From assembly GCA_021785975.1 (NCBI GenBank), contig JAJYOE010000013.1:1-38628 (forward strand): a DNA stretch of 38,628 bases, given 5' to 3'. Shown here piece after piece: positions 7,636 to 16,331 of the stretch. Within the stretch, counting starts at the first letter, position 1; each line of letters starts with the position of its first letter. Under the pieces are notes generated by a model, which ran no database searches, had not been told where the DNA came from, and saw nothing but the letters and a program-made list of their open reading frames with translations. Origin of the DNA: Bacillota bacterium. GTDB lineage: Bacteria; Bacillota; Bacilli; Alicyclobacillales; SLC66. The position numbers were made by a program, and so were the translations under genes.

Positions 7636-9267
7636 TTAGTGGTAATGGTGTTGATAGTCTTCTCTCAGTGAACGTTTCAGGAACTTGCCAACGGTGGTTT
7701 TGGGGATCGAGTCGATAAACAGCAGATCGTCTGGGATCCACCACTTGGCAAACTGTGGAGTAATAAAATCGAGAATTTCCTCTTTAGTCACTTTCCCTTT
7801 ATACGCTTCTTTAATGACTACAAACGCAAGCGGTCTTTCCTGCCATTTAGGGTGAGATACCCCAACGACGGCAGCCTCAAGAACGGCGGGATGAGCCATC
7901 AGCGCATTTTCTAAATCTACGGAGGAAATCCATTCGCCCCCACTTTTCACAAGGTCCTTGGTACGATCCACGATACGAACATAACCTTCTTCATTAATGG
8001 TGGCGACGTCGCCGGTATGCAACCAACCGTCCACAAAGGTTCCCTTCGTGCGCTCGTCTTTATAATATTCTCCTGCAATCCACGGTCCGCGAAACCACAA
8101 CTCGCCCATGCTTTTTCCATCCCAAGGAACTTCTCCCTGGTCATTGACGATCTTCATTTCAAGTCCTGGAACCAACAGCCCCTGAGTCGCAGCGTAATCC
8201 AATTTTTCTTCATCAGATAATGATTTTTCCAAGTGAGGCTTAAGTCGGCTTGCCAGCGCAAGCGGTGTGGTTTCGGTCATTCCGTAAGCATGGAGAATCG
8301 TGAGGTGATGCCTTTCTTTGAAAGCTTTGATCATTCCTCGCGGGGCAGCGGCGCCTCCGCTGATAAGACCACGGATGGAAGAGGTGTCGTATTTGCCAGG
8401 GAACTGATCAAGAATTTGTAGCAGTCCTAGCCAAATAGTAGGGACGCCAGCGGATATTGTCACTTTTTCCTGTTCATAAAGTTCAAGCAGTGTTTGCGGT
8501 GTGGGTGCAGGTCCAGGTAGTACTTGTTTGCTTCCGTACATTGTACACGAATAGGGGATACCCCACGCGTTCACATGAAACATAGGGACAAACGGTAGAA
8601 CGACGTCATTTTCCGACAATGCCAATGAGTCAGAGAGTCCGCTTGCCATGGAGTGAAGAAACAACGCGCGGTGGGTGTAGATAACCCCTTTGGGGTTACC
8701 TGTGGTCGCGGAAGTATAGCACATTCCACAAGGTTCATTTTCATTGATGTCATCAGGCAGTGGAAAGCCAGGATCAGCGCTTGCCAGTATATCTTCGTAA
8801 GCATAAAGTGGTTTTACATTGGTATCCGGAAGTTCTGAGGTGGGCTTATTGGTCATCATGACGAATGCCTTCACCGTTTTTAAGTGCTCATGAACTCCTT
8901 CCACGATGGGGAGTAAACTCTCGTCAAAAAGCAGTACCTTGTCTTCCGCATGGTTGAGTATATAAATGATATGTTCAGGGGATAACCGCATGTTTACCGT
9001 ATGAACAATAGCGCCCATCACTGGCATCGCAAAGTAGGCTTCCAAATGTCGATGGTCATTCCACGCCAGCGTTGCCACCTTGTCTCCCCGGTGAACGCCA
9101 AGACTTGTCATGGCACTTGCCAATCTCAGTGTGCGCTCATACATTTCTTTATAAGTGTAACGAAAGATACCGTCAGCCATTCTTGAAACAATCTCGTTGT
9201 TGGGAAAAAAATTTTTGGCGCGTTTTAATATATGGGTAATGGTGAGGGGGGTATCCATCATGTACAT
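7636..9267 (-). CDS. Fatty-acyl-CoA synthetase (AMP-forming, FadD-like)
   Basis: This 543-residue ANL-superfamily ligase activates a fatty acid to acyl-AMP and then acyl-CoA. Visible core motifs are the P-loop YTSATTGNPKGVIYTH, the HAYGMTETTPLA motif, HTGDVATINEEGY, the hinge region VDRTKDLVKSGGEWIS, and the acyl-transfer lysine in PKTTVGKFLKR near the C-terminus. It resembles medium/long-chain ligases rather than acetyl-CoA synthetase. ATG at 9267 is chosen with AGGGA seven bases upstream; an upstream in-frame start at 9360 would add 31 residues that cross the predicted promoter. The gene is a single transcription unit, divergent from the BMP transporter operon. Confidence 0.9.
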   Translation of the reverse strand: MYMMDTPLTITHILKRAKNFFPNNEIVSRMADGIFRYTYKEMYERTLRLASAMTSLGVHRGDKVATLAWNDHRHLEAYFAMPVMGAIVHTVNMRLSPEHIIYILNHAEDKVLLFDESLLPIVEGVHEHLKTVKAFVMMTNKPTSELPDTNVKPLYAYEDILASADPGFPLPDDINENEPCGMCYTSATTGNPKGVIYTHRALFLHSMASGLSDSLALSENDVVLPFVPMFHVNAWGIPYSCTMYGSKQVLPGPAPTPQTLLELYEQEKVTISAGVPTIWLGLLQILDQFPGKYDTSSIRGLISGGAAAPRGMIKAFKERHHLTILHAYGMTETTPLALASRLKPHLEKSLSDEEKLDYAATQGLLVPGLEMKIVNDQGEVPWDGKSMGELWFRGPWIAGEYYKDERTKGTFVDGWLHTGDVATINEEGYVRIVDRTKDLVKSGGEWISSVDLENALMAHPAVLEAAVVGVSHPKWQERPLAFVVIKEAYKGKVTKEEILDFITPQFAKWWIPDDLLFIDSIPKTTVGKFLKRSLREDYQHHYH

Positions 9268-9316
9268 TGATTTGTCCCTGCTTTCCTTCAAAAGTTTGGA
9301 TGCTGACAATATAATC

Positions 9317-9344
9317 ACTATACCATGAATGATAGCGTTTACAA
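9317..9344 (-). promoter_or_regulatory. Predicted sigma-A promoter of the acyl-CoA ligase gene
   Basis: On the minus strand TTGTAA (9344-9339), 16 bases and TATAGT (9322-9317) form a reasonable promoter. The start point would be near 9310, giving a leader of about 43 bases to the ATG at 9267. This supports the shorter protein start. Confidence 0.4.
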
Positions 9345-9415
9345 AAAAGACTGGGTACATAGCACAGCTTAAATTTACACAAAATTCTTAAATAATTCTT
9401 GCAAAATAAATTTCA

Positions 9416-9444
9416 TTGACGTACAAGTTATTGGTCTATATAGT
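9416..9444 (+). promoter_or_regulatory. Predicted sigma-A promoter of the BMP transporter operon
   Basis: TTGACG (9416-9421), an ideal 17-base spacer and TATAGT (9439-9444) lie downstream of an A/T-rich tract that could act as an UP element. Transcription should begin near 9451, 43 bases before the chosen ATG at 9494. Confidence 0.65.
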
Positions 9445-9493
9445 TATTTTGTCGATGAAAACTAATGATTCAGAAGGGGTGTCTGGTAGATTC

Positions 9494-10534
9494 ATGAAAA
9501 ATAGATTTTCTTCCCTCGCATTATCTGCTGTCGTTACTTTGTCAGCACTTGCACTACCTGCGGTAAGTGCTGCTGCCGCTCAAAAGCATGCGGCTCCGAT
9601 TGGCGCAAAATTTAAGGTAGGCCTTGTAACAGATACAGGCGGTTTGAATGACCACAGCTTTAACCACCTGGCGTATGTCGGAGTGCTGGATGCACACAAA
9701 AAATTCGGCGTTAAATATAGTGTCGTGCAATCCCATCAGTCTTCAGATTATGTGCCTAACCTGACCACTTTTGCGCAAGAAGGCTATAACATGGTCATTG
9801 CCGTTGGTTACCTGATGGATTCTGCAGTACAACAGGTTTCCAAAGAGTATCCGAAAACCAAATTCCTGATTATTGACGATGCGATCACCAATCGCAAAAA
9901 TGTCATGTCTGCCATTTTCGACACACAACAGTGTGGATACCTCGTCGGAGTGATGGCAGGACTGATGAATTTACAAAAACACATTCCGCAAATCAACGGC
10001 AAAAATGTTGTAGGTGTGATTGGTGGGCAGGATATCCCGCCTGTTGAAAGTTATATGGCTGGCTTTGAAGCAGGGGTCAAGAAAGTAGACCCTAAAGCCA
10101 CAGTCCTTCAAGCGTTTGCAAACAGCTTCACTGACCCGGGTACAGGACAGCAAATGGCGCTTTCGCAAATTTCCCAAGGCGCCGACATCATCTTCCCTGT
10201 TGCGGGCGGTACGGGAACAGGTGTTATCAACGCTGCGAAACAAAAGAACATTTTTGCCATTGGCGTCGATGCCAACCAGAATTACCTGGCGCCAAGCACC
10301 GTGATGACATCCGCCCTGAAAGGCGTTGACGTCGCAACAGAAATCGCAATTTCCGACGCGCTTCACCACCACTTCAAGAGCGGTGTGGTGCACTTCAATC
10401 TTGCTAATAAAGGTGTTGGAATTGCTCCTCCGATCAAAGCAGTTCCAAAATCAGTGTTAAAGAAAGTGGATTCGTTCATTCCGCTTTTGGTGAAAGGGAA
10501 AATTAATCCTCCTGCACTGCTTAGTTCTCACTGA
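9494..10534 (+). CDS. BMP-family ABC transporter substrate-binding protein (nucleoside-type)
   Basis: This 346-residue exported protein of the basic membrane protein/PnrA family (Bacillus NupN/YufN type) binds purine nucleosides for an ABC importer. The mature part opens with the family signature KVGLVTDTGGLNDHSFN; FPVAGGTGTG and AIGVDANQ match ligand-loop regions. The N-terminus is a classical signal peptide (Lys/Arg, hydrophobic stretch, AVSA-AA cleavage site) but has no lipobox cysteine, unlike typical Gram-positive binding lipoproteins. ATG 9494 is preferred over upstream in-frame starts because it gives a clean signal peptide; the nearest ribosome-like site, GAAGGGG, is rather far upstream. 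The ATPase and two permeases follow. The ligand itself is inferred from the family. Confidence 0.88.
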   Translation: MKNRFSSLALSAVVTLSALALPAVSAAAAQKHAAPIGAKFKVGLVTDTGGLNDHSFNHLAYVGVLDAHKKFGVKYSVVQSHQSSDYVPNLTTFAQEGYNMVIAVGYLMDSAVQQVSKEYPKTKFLIIDDAITNRKNVMSAIFDTQQCGYLVGVMAGLMNLQKHIPQINGKNVVGVIGGQDIPPVESYMAGFEAGVKKVDPKATVLQAFANSFTDPGTGQQMALSQISQGADIIFPVAGGTGTGVINAAKQKNIFAIGVDANQNYLAPSTVMTSALKGVDVATEIAISDALHHHFKSGVVHFNLANKGVGIAPPIKAVPKSVLKKVDSFIPLLVKGKINPPALLSSH

Positions 10535-10570
10535 TCGCTAACCTCGGCACAAGATGACACATGCAACCTG

Positions 10571-10600
10571 CCGGACAGCGTGACTCATCGCGTTGTCCGG
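10571..10600 (+). terminator. Intergenic stem-loop, likely partial terminator or mRNA stabiliser
   Basis: CCGGACAGCG at 10571-10580 pairs with the segment 10591-10600 (one G-T pair), leaving a ten-base loop, followed by TTTCTTACTTT. Placed between the binding-protein and ATPase genes, it could let the binding protein be made in excess of the transporter subunits, as in many ABC operons. Confidence 0.6.
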
Positions 10601-10632
10601 TTTCTTACTTTGGGGGAGAGGAGTGCCAGCTT

Positions 10633-12153
10633 TTGGCCATACTCGAGATACGTAACCTTCGTAAAGTGTTTGGCAGCGTGATTGCGAACGATGAGGTCAA
10701 CCTGTCGTTGGAGGCAGGGGAAACGCATGCGATACTTGGTGAAAATGGCGCAGGGAAGTCGACGCTCATCAAAATGATCAGCGGCCTTTACAAACCGGAT
10801 GCCGGCCAGATTTTGCTTAACGGTGTGGAACAGCACTTCGCAAATCCAAGAGATGCGATTTTGGCAGGAATCGGCGTGGTGCATCAGCATTTTATGCTAA
10901 TACCTGCACTGTCTGTCGCGGAAAACGTGGTGCTTGGCAGCGAAGGCAGTCGATTTTTATTTCGTAAAAAAGATGCGATTGAAAAAGTATTGAGAATCTC
11001 CAAAGAACTTGGTTTACCACTAGATCCTGCGATTAAGGTACAAGACCTTCCTGTCGGAATGCAGCAACGCGTGGAAATCGTTAAGGCTTTGTACCGCAAT
11101 GCGCGCATTTTGATTTTGGACGAACCCACGGCAGTGCTGACACCACAGGAAACGGAAGAACTGTTTGCGGTGGTCAGGCGATTGAACCAGGATCAGATTC
11201 CCGTGATTTTTATCTCACACAAGCTTGATGAAGTGAGGGAGATTGCGGATCGCATCACGGTGATGCGCGCCGGCAAGTCTGTGAATACGATGCCGGTCGC
11301 AGATGCCACTGCTAAAGAATTGGCGCAACTGATGGTGGGGCGTGAAGTGGTGCTGGAGACCATTAAAACACCAGCGCAAACTGGGAACGTCGTCTTGAGC
11401 GTAGAGGGTCTTAGTGTTCGCGACGATCGGAAAATGACTCGCGTAAAAAACGTCAGCTTTGACGTGCGGACTGGTGAGATCTTTGGCATTGCAGGAGTGG
11501 ATGGTAACGGACAAACTGAGCTGGTCGAAGCGATAGTCGGACTTCGTAAGTTAGAGGGCGGTAAGATCCTTTTCCTCGACAAAGATATCACGGCTGAAAG
11601 CGTTTCAGGAAGGATCCATCGCGGAATTGGATACGTTCCACAGGACCGGCAACGCGACGGACTTGTTTTGCCTTTTACTGTGGCTGACAATCTGATTTTG
11701 CGAAGTGTGGGAAACCAGCCTTTTTCCAAGTCAGGCTGGTTACAAAAAAAATCCACTCGTGCGAGTGCAGAAAAGTTAATCAAAGAGTTTGACATTCGTC
11801 CGCCGCTTGCGGATGCGCAGGCGGTAAGCCTGTCTGGCGGCAATCAGCAGAAGGTGATTTTGGCGAGAGAAATGTCACGGGAGCCACAGCTTTTAATCGC
11901 GGTACAGCCGACGAGAGGACTCGATGTAGGGGCTATCGAGGGCATTCATCGCCATCTACTGTCGCTATGCGAACAGGGAAAAGCAGTGCTGTTGGTGTCG
12001 CTGGAACTAGAAGAAATCATGCAACTTTCTGATCGAATTGGTGTGATGCACGCGGGAGAACTGGTCACGGTGATGGATGCAAAGAAAGCCACCAGAGAAA
12101 CGCTTGGTCTAGCCATGACAGGGGAGCGCGTAGAGGAAGGAGTTGCACCATGA
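10633..12153 (+). CDS. ABC transporter ATP-binding protein with two fused NBDs (NupO-like)
   Basis: This 506-residue ATPase powers the BMP-type importer. The first nucleotide-binding domain has Walker A GENGAGKST, signature DLPVGMQQRVEI and Walker B LILDEPTAVL. The second has a degenerate Walker A (GVDGNGQTE), a canonical LSGGNQQKV signature and an altered Walker B ending VQPTRGLD. This asymmetry is normal for sugar/nucleoside type importers. TTG at 10633 is chosen because GAGAGGAG lies nine bases upstream and the resulting start fits the family length. An in-frame ATG at 10561 would add 24 residues and would place the intergenic hairpin inside the gene. It overlaps the first permease by four bases (ATGA). 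Confidence 0.9.
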   Translation: MAILEIRNLRKVFGSVIANDEVNLSLEAGETHAILGENGAGKSTLIKMISGLYKPDAGQILLNGVEQHFANPRDAILAGIGVVHQHFMLIPALSVAENVVLGSEGSRFLFRKKDAIEKVLRISKELGLPLDPAIKVQDLPVGMQQRVEIVKALYRNARILILDEPTAVLTPQETEELFAVVRRLNQDQIPVIFISHKLDEVREIADRITVMRAGKSVNTMPVADATAKELAQLMVGREVVLETIKTPAQTGNVVLSVEGLSVRDDRKMTRVKNVSFDVRTGEIFGIAGVDGNGQTELVEAIVGLRKLEGGKILFLDKDITAESVSGRIHRGIGYVPQDRQRDGLVLPFTVADNLILRSVGNQPFSKSGWLQKKSTRASAEKLIKEFDIRPPLADAQAVSLSGGNQQKVILAREMSREPQLLIAVQPTRGLDVGAIEGIHRHLLSLCEQGKAVLLVSLELEEIMQLSDRIGVMHAGELVTVMDAKKATRETLGLAMTGERVEEGVAP

Positions 12154-13223
12154 GTAAGCGCATGCAAAATTTGATGCTGCCATTACTTGCCGTCATCACC
12201 GGCCTGATTTTAGGTGGCATCATCATGTGGATATCGGGATATAAGCCAATCAACGCCTATATCGCTTTATTTCAGGGCGCGTTTGGGAATCCGGTGTTCA
12301 TTGCTAACACGATTGCCGGGGCTATACCGCTCATCCTAACTTCTCTTGGTATTGCGATCGCCTTTCGAACCGGGCTATTTAATATTGGAGCAGAGGGGCA
12401 GTATTGGATTGGTGCCATGGTAGGTACTTGGATCGGTTACAATTTTCCTCACTTGCCTTGGTATATTCATATTCCCTTTGCGCTCATCGGCGCCATGCTG
12501 GCAGGCGGAATCTGGGGTGGACTCATTCCGGGGCTTGCAAAAGCGTTTGTAGGCGCCCATGAGGTGATTACCACCATGATGATGAGTTACATCGCGATAC
12601 TGATCGGTCATTTTATGTTGGAAAGAGGTCCGATGATGGCGCCAGGGTACAACCCTCAGTCGCCGCTAGTTTCACCGACGGCCACGCTACCCACGTTAAT
12701 CAGCAATTCTAATTTGTCCGCCGGAATTTTCATCGCCATAGCAGCCATCATCGTAGTCTATCTCGTGTTGTTTCATACGACTTTTGGCTATCGTCTTCGC
12801 ACAGTGGGCTATAATCCCATGGCAGCGAAATATGCGGGAATGAACGTACCCCTCTTTACGATTTACTCGCTTGGCCTTAGCGGTGTGCTTGCGGGGCTTG
12901 GCGGAGCAGTACAAATTATGGGCGTTGACCATCAGCTTACGGATACCTTTTCGTCGGGCTATGGGTATACCGCCATTGTGGTTTCCTTGCTTGCGAGAAA
13001 CAATCCCATCGCCATCTTCTTTGCGTCTGTCTTTTTCTCTGCGCTATCCACCGGAAGCCAGGTAATGCAGATCAATTCCGGCGTTTCGCCAAATATGACG
13101 GACGTCATTACAGGTGTCATCATCTTCTTCGTAGCGACAGACAAACTGTACAGTTATTTTCGAGGCAGGTTTCGCCGAACCGCTAAGGCGCAATCTGAGC
13201 AAAAAGGAGTGTCATTGTCATGA
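12150..13223 (+). CDS. ABC transporter permease, subunit 1 (NupP-like, BPD_transp_2)
   Basis: This polytopic permease of 357 residues belongs to the LivH/RbsC-type inner-membrane family. The EAxGG-like coupling segment GEVITTMM-like (GAHEVITTMMMSYIA) is typical of the larger NupP-type subunit, and RTGLFNIGAEGQ near residue 73 matches the conserved first cytoplasmic loop. About nine hydrophobic helices are evident. The start overlaps the ATPase stop, and the end overlaps the second permease by four bases, indicating translational coupling. It forms the channel with the product of 13220-14152. Confidence 0.9.
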   Translation: MSKRMQNLMLPLLAVITGLILGGIIMWISGYKPINAYIALFQGAFGNPVFIANTIAGAIPLILTSLGIAIAFRTGLFNIGAEGQYWIGAMVGTWIGYNFPHLPWYIHIPFALIGAMLAGGIWGGLIPGLAKAFVGAHEVITTMMMSYIAILIGHFMLERGPMMAPGYNPQSPLVSPTATLPTLISNSNLSAGIFIAIAAIIVVYLVLFHTTFGYRLRTVGYNPMAAKYAGMNVPLFTIYSLGLSGVLAGLGGAVQIMGVDHQLTDTFSSGYGYTAIVVSLLARNNPIAIFFASVFFSALSTGSQVMQINSGVSPNMTDVITGVIIFFVATDKLYSYFRGRFRRTAKAQSEQKGVSLS

Positions 13224-14152
13224 GTGTGCTGGGCTTGGTGTTTAGCAATCCGGAGTTGTACGGGTCCACCCTTGCCATGGCGACGCCGCTTGCACTTGGT
13301 GCACTTGGTGGAACTTTTTCTGAACGAACGGGTGTTGTCAACATTGCCATGGAAGGAATCATGCTGGTCGGGGCGTTTTTTGGCGTGATGGCGGCAGCTT
13401 CTTCCCATTCGGCATGGGTTGGCCTGTTGGCCGGAGTCGTGGCTGGTGGCTTAATTTCACTAGCACTAGCTTGGCCTGCCGTTCGATTGCAGTCGGACCA
13501 AGTGATACTTGGAATGGCCATTAACTTGTTTGCAGCGGGCTTGACCGCCTTTTTGCTTAATACGGTATACGGATTCGGCGGTACACCGATCTCAACGCCG
13601 CAATTGCCGCAATTAACCATTCCCATCCTCAATAATATTCCGTTTCTGGGGGCTGTGCTCGGCCAGCAAAACGTGGTAGTCTACTTGATGATTCTGCTCG
13701 TCATTATTGGCCATTTCTTCTTGTTCCACACCAATCTCGGATTGCGAATGAGGGCGGTAGGGGAACATCCGGAGGCAGCAGATACCGTAGGCATTAACGT
13801 AGTGCGAATTCGCTATTTTGGAGTATTGATAGGCGGAATGATGTCCGGGCTTGCCGGAGTGTACCTGTCTATCGGAATGTTGAACTCCTTTGAGGTAAAT
13901 ATGACAGACGGTCGCGGTTACATTGCGCTAGCTGCTATGATTTTCGGTAAATGGACGCCTTTTGGCTCGCTTGGCGCTGCACTGCTTTTCGGATTTGCCA
14001 CGGCAGTCAGTTTTTCGCTGCAAAACTATGGGGTTTCTGCGAACCTGATCGGGATTTTGCCTTATGCGTTGACGATTGTCGCGTTAACAGGCGTGATTGG
14101 ACGGAGCAAAGCGCCTGCTGCTGACGGATTGCCATATGAACCATCCAAATAA
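13220..14152 (+). CDS. ABC transporter permease, subunit 2 (NupQ-like, BPD_transp_2)
   Basis: This is the smaller permease, 310 residues, with about eight to nine transmembrane helices. SERTGVVNIAMEGIMLVGAF near residue 35 is the hallmark loop of NupQ/YufQ-type proteins, and LGLRMRAVGEHPEAADTVGI is the cytoplasmic loop that contacts the ATPase. It ends the four-gene operon; a strong terminator begins 20 bases after the stop. Together the four genes encode an importer predicted to take up purine nucleosides such as guanosine, based on Bacillus NupNOPQ. Confidence 0.9.
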   Translation: MSVLGLVFSNPELYGSTLAMATPLALGALGGTFSERTGVVNIAMEGIMLVGAFFGVMAAASSHSAWVGLLAGVVAGGLISLALAWPAVRLQSDQVILGMAINLFAAGLTAFLLNTVYGFGGTPISTPQLPQLTIPILNNIPFLGAVLGQQNVVVYLMILLVIIGHFFLFHTNLGLRMRAVGEHPEAADTVGINVVRIRYFGVLIGGMMSGLAGVYLSIGMLNSFEVNMTDGRGYIALAAMIFGKWTPFGSLGAALLFGFATAVSFSLQNYGVSANLIGILPYALTIVALTGVIGRSKAPAADGLPYEPSK

Positions 14153-14171
14153 CCACCATAAGGAAAAAATA

Positions 14172-14207
14172 AAAGAGCCTGATTACAAACATGCAATCGG
14201 GCTCTTT
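14172..14207. terminator. Bidirectional rho-independent terminator
   Basis: AAAGAGCCTGATT (14172-14184) pairs over 13 positions (one G-T) with the segment 14195-14207, around a ten-base loop. It is flanked by an A-run upstream and a T-rich stretch downstream, so it can serve both the permease operon and the convergent Rieske gene. Confidence 0.85.
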
Positions 14208-14229
14208 GTATATTATTAGTGCGTAATGA

Positions 14230-14880
14230 TTAGCTGATGGTTGGATTAGGATTGGTATCCCATGCTGAATCTGAACGTTGAAAGCTTTTACCGACATGAA
14301 CAAAGCCATTGACGATCTGATAAACATATAAGTCAAGCGGACGAGGTGCAGGAGAAGAGGGAGAATTTACTCCGTAATTATTGTAAACACTGTTGTGGCA
14401 AGGGCAATGGAACCAATACTGACCTTGTCCTTCTTTGTACGTTGCCGGCGGATCCCATGAAGGAGGCGCAGACTTGTTGGGGATTTGCTGTTGGTTGCCG
14501 TTAACAAACGAGCCGTCTACGTGGCATCCCAAATGGGTGCATACATGAGACATGATCATGAGTTTATTTTGATAAACAATAACGTATACATCATTTGGAA
14601 CGGAGTGTGTATCCCAAGCATCATCAATACGCTCCACAAATTTAACGTGTGTAGGGAGTTTATCGTTAAAATCGCTTACCTTCCACGTAGTGGGAGATAA
14701 TCCTCCTGAACCGCCTTCACGGCGAATTGGGTCTACCGCATAGGCAACAAGAGGTGTAAGCAAAGATACTGCCATAAAAGCACCTGTTCCGCCAAGCGCA
14801 TAACTGAGGAACTGCCTGCGTGTCAAGCCTTTGGCATCATCGGATGTTGCGTTCACCTGCTTTGTGTCTTCCTGGCTCAA
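14230..14880 (-). CDS. Rieske [2Fe-2S] protein with twin-arginine anchor
   Basis: This 216-residue protein is exported in folded form: LTRRQFLSYALGG at residues 19-31 is a twin-arginine motif followed by a hydrophobic helix that likely stays as a membrane anchor. The cluster is bound by C114-x-H116 and C159-x-x-H162, with C119 and C161 as the disulfide pair. The gap between the two boxes is about 39 residues, clearly longer than in ordinary QcrA proteins. TTG 14880 is chosen: GGAGGG lies six bases upstream, whereas the ATG at 14898 has only A/T-rich sequence before it. No cytochrome b or c gene is next to it, so its redox partner is unknown. QcrA-like electron transfer at the outer membrane face is the best inference. 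Confidence 0.87.
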   Translation of the reverse strand: MSQEDTKQVNATSDDAKGLTRRQFLSYALGGTGAFMAVSLLTPLVAYAVDPIRREGGSGGLSPTTWKVSDFNDKLPTHVKFVERIDDAWDTHSVPNDVYVIVYQNKLMIMSHVCTHLGCHVDGSFVNGNQQQIPNKSAPPSWDPPATYKEGQGQYWFHCPCHNSVYNNYGVNSPSSPAPRPLDLYVYQIVNGFVHVGKSFQRSDSAWDTNPNPTIS

Positions 14881-15009
14881 TTTGTTCCCTCCAAGCATAA
14901 AAAATAAAAATATATAAATACCTGTTGTCCATTTTACACCATAATTCTTGCAGAAAAAGTGACAGCTTTGAGTCAGTTGAGAAACATGAAGCCGCCGACA
15001 TCCTTGTGT

Positions 15010-15771
15010 TTACAACTTTCTTGCCACCATGGAATTGCTCGCTTGATCAACTGGTCTGACGATGATGGTTTCTAAGTTGACATGAGATTTTCTACTTACC
15101 GCAAATGCGATCAGGTCGGCAATGTCATCGGGACTGAGCGGAGTGACGCCAGCATAGACAGCATCCGCTCTCTCTTTATCTCCGTTATAGCGAACCATAC
15201 TGAACTCTGTTTCCACCATGCCCGGGTCAATGGAGGTGACGCGAATGGGGGTGCCCAATAATTCCTGGCGCAGGGCTGTGGTGAAGGCTCTTTCTCCGAA
15301 TTTAGTCGCCGCGTAGATCGACCCACCAGGGTAGGCATCATGTCCCGCAGTGGAACCGATATTGATGACATGGCCAGATTGTTGTTCGATCATGAGCGGT
15401 ACCACCAAACGTGTCATTCTAGCAAGGCCCATTAAATTCGTATCGATCATTTCCTGCCATTCAGCTTCATTCTTTTGTTCAGCGATTTTGGTGACGCCGC
15501 GTGCCAACCCCGCATTATTGACCAGCACATCGATCCGGTTGAACTCATCCATTGCCTGCCTGACAAATGCTTCAGCGCTGTCAAGACTGCGCACATCTAA
15601 TTGTATTGCCAATACATTGACACCTTTTTGCTCTGCTTCGGCTTTCACTTTACTGAGCTTTTCAAGATTTCTAGCGCCAATGACCAGGTGATAGCCCAAA
15701 TCAGCAAGTGCCAGACTGGTGGAGCGCCCGATTCCGCTGCTAGCTCCAGTTATCATCGCGATTTTTTCCAA
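15010..15771 (-). CDS. SDR-family oxidoreductase (YdfG-like)
   Basis: This 253-residue classical short-chain dehydrogenase has TGASSGIG at the cofactor site, an NADP-type arginine after strand 2 (GARNLEKL), the NNAG motif, a catalytic Ser in NIGSTAGHDAYPGG, and YAATK. The sequence around DPGMVETEFSMVRY matches the YdfG group, which oxidises 3-hydroxy acids such as L-allo-threonine, serine or 3-hydroxypropionate with NADP. The start is TTG 15771 with GGGAG nine bases upstream. It is a single gene; its upstream side faces the decayed HD-GYP fragment. Confidence 0.85.
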   Translation of the reverse strand: MEKIAMITGASSGIGRSTSLALADLGYHLVIGARNLEKLSKVKAEAEQKGVNVLAIQLDVRSLDSAEAFVRQAMDEFNRIDVLVNNAGLARGVTKIAEQKNEAEWQEMIDTNLMGLARMTRLVVPLMIEQQSGHVINIGSTAGHDAYPGGSIYAATKFGERAFTTALRQELLGTPIRVTSIDPGMVETEFSMVRYNGDKERADAVYAGVTPLSPDDIADLIAFAVSRKSHVNLETIIVRPVDQASNSMVARKL

Positions 15772-15959
15772 GGACCTTCACTCCCAATTTATATTAGATA
15801 GGGTATGTACAATTTCAATAATATTTATTATACAATACTAATGGTGAACCTTAATGGATACGTCTGAAAGCAAACATCAATGGAAATCAATACGATTGTA
15901 TCAAAAAAATATATAGATTTTTATTCGATACCTGATTTGGATTGGGAACCTTTATATGA

Positions 15960-16331
15960 TTCAAAGCCTTTTTCAATTTTATATTCAATGATGTGTATGA
16001 ACTATCACAAGATTGGCCATCGGAATCTTTTTATCCTCTATTCAGAGAGCGAATTCGATGGCGTGAGTGGTGGGATGGGAGCGGGTACCCCGCGAAACTG
16101 AGAGGGGCAACTATTCCCCTTTCAGCAAGAATAGTTGCGGTTGCTGATGTCATTGATGCGCTGTGTACTGTTCGACCCTATAAACTAGCCTGGTCTAAAA
16201 TTGAGGTGTTAGAATACTTGCAAAATAGAAGCGGTTCTCAGTTTGATCCGGTGATTATCAATGTGGTAATAAGACACTGGGATGAATTTCCTTTTGAAGA
16301 GGATGTTTTTCTTCAAATGGAGGTGACGTAA
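15960..16331 (+). pseudogene. C-terminal remnant of an HD-GYP phosphodiesterase
   Basis: The frame from 15960 encodes the end of an HD-GYP domain: WWDGSGYPAKLRGATIPLSA, then RIVAVADVIDAL, RPYKLAW and SGSQFDP, all in family order. The catalytic HD pair and everything N-terminal are missing, and the HHE that should precede the GYP box reads WRE. A TGA at 15957-15959 closes the frame upstream, and the preceding 100 bases show no recognisable domain. A GTG at 15993 could start a 112-residue product, but it could not hydrolyse cyclic di-GMP. Its stop overlaps the ATG of the LysR gene at 16331. A decayed fragment is the most likely reading. Confidence 0.7.

Noticed and set aside
10561-10632. N-terminal extension of the ABC ATPase from the ATG at 10561
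   Set aside because: It would translate the intergenic stem-loop and has no ribosome site, while TTG 10633 has GAGAGGAG and fits the family length.
11193-11843. A 216-residue minus-strand frame inside the ATPase gene
   Set aside because: It is Ser/Thr/Pro-rich antisense of a well-conserved gene, without motifs. Similar antisense frames at 28760-29395 and 31012-31665 were dropped for the same reason.
14925-14960. Minus-strand TAAAAT as promoter of the Rieske gene
   Set aside because: Position is suitable but no acceptable -35 at 16-18 bases, so support is too weak.
15880-16101. A 73-residue open frame before the HD-GYP remnant
   Set aside because: No ribosome site, no recognisable domain, and its second half lies over the real HD-GYP frame. 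It is A/T-rich decayed sequence.
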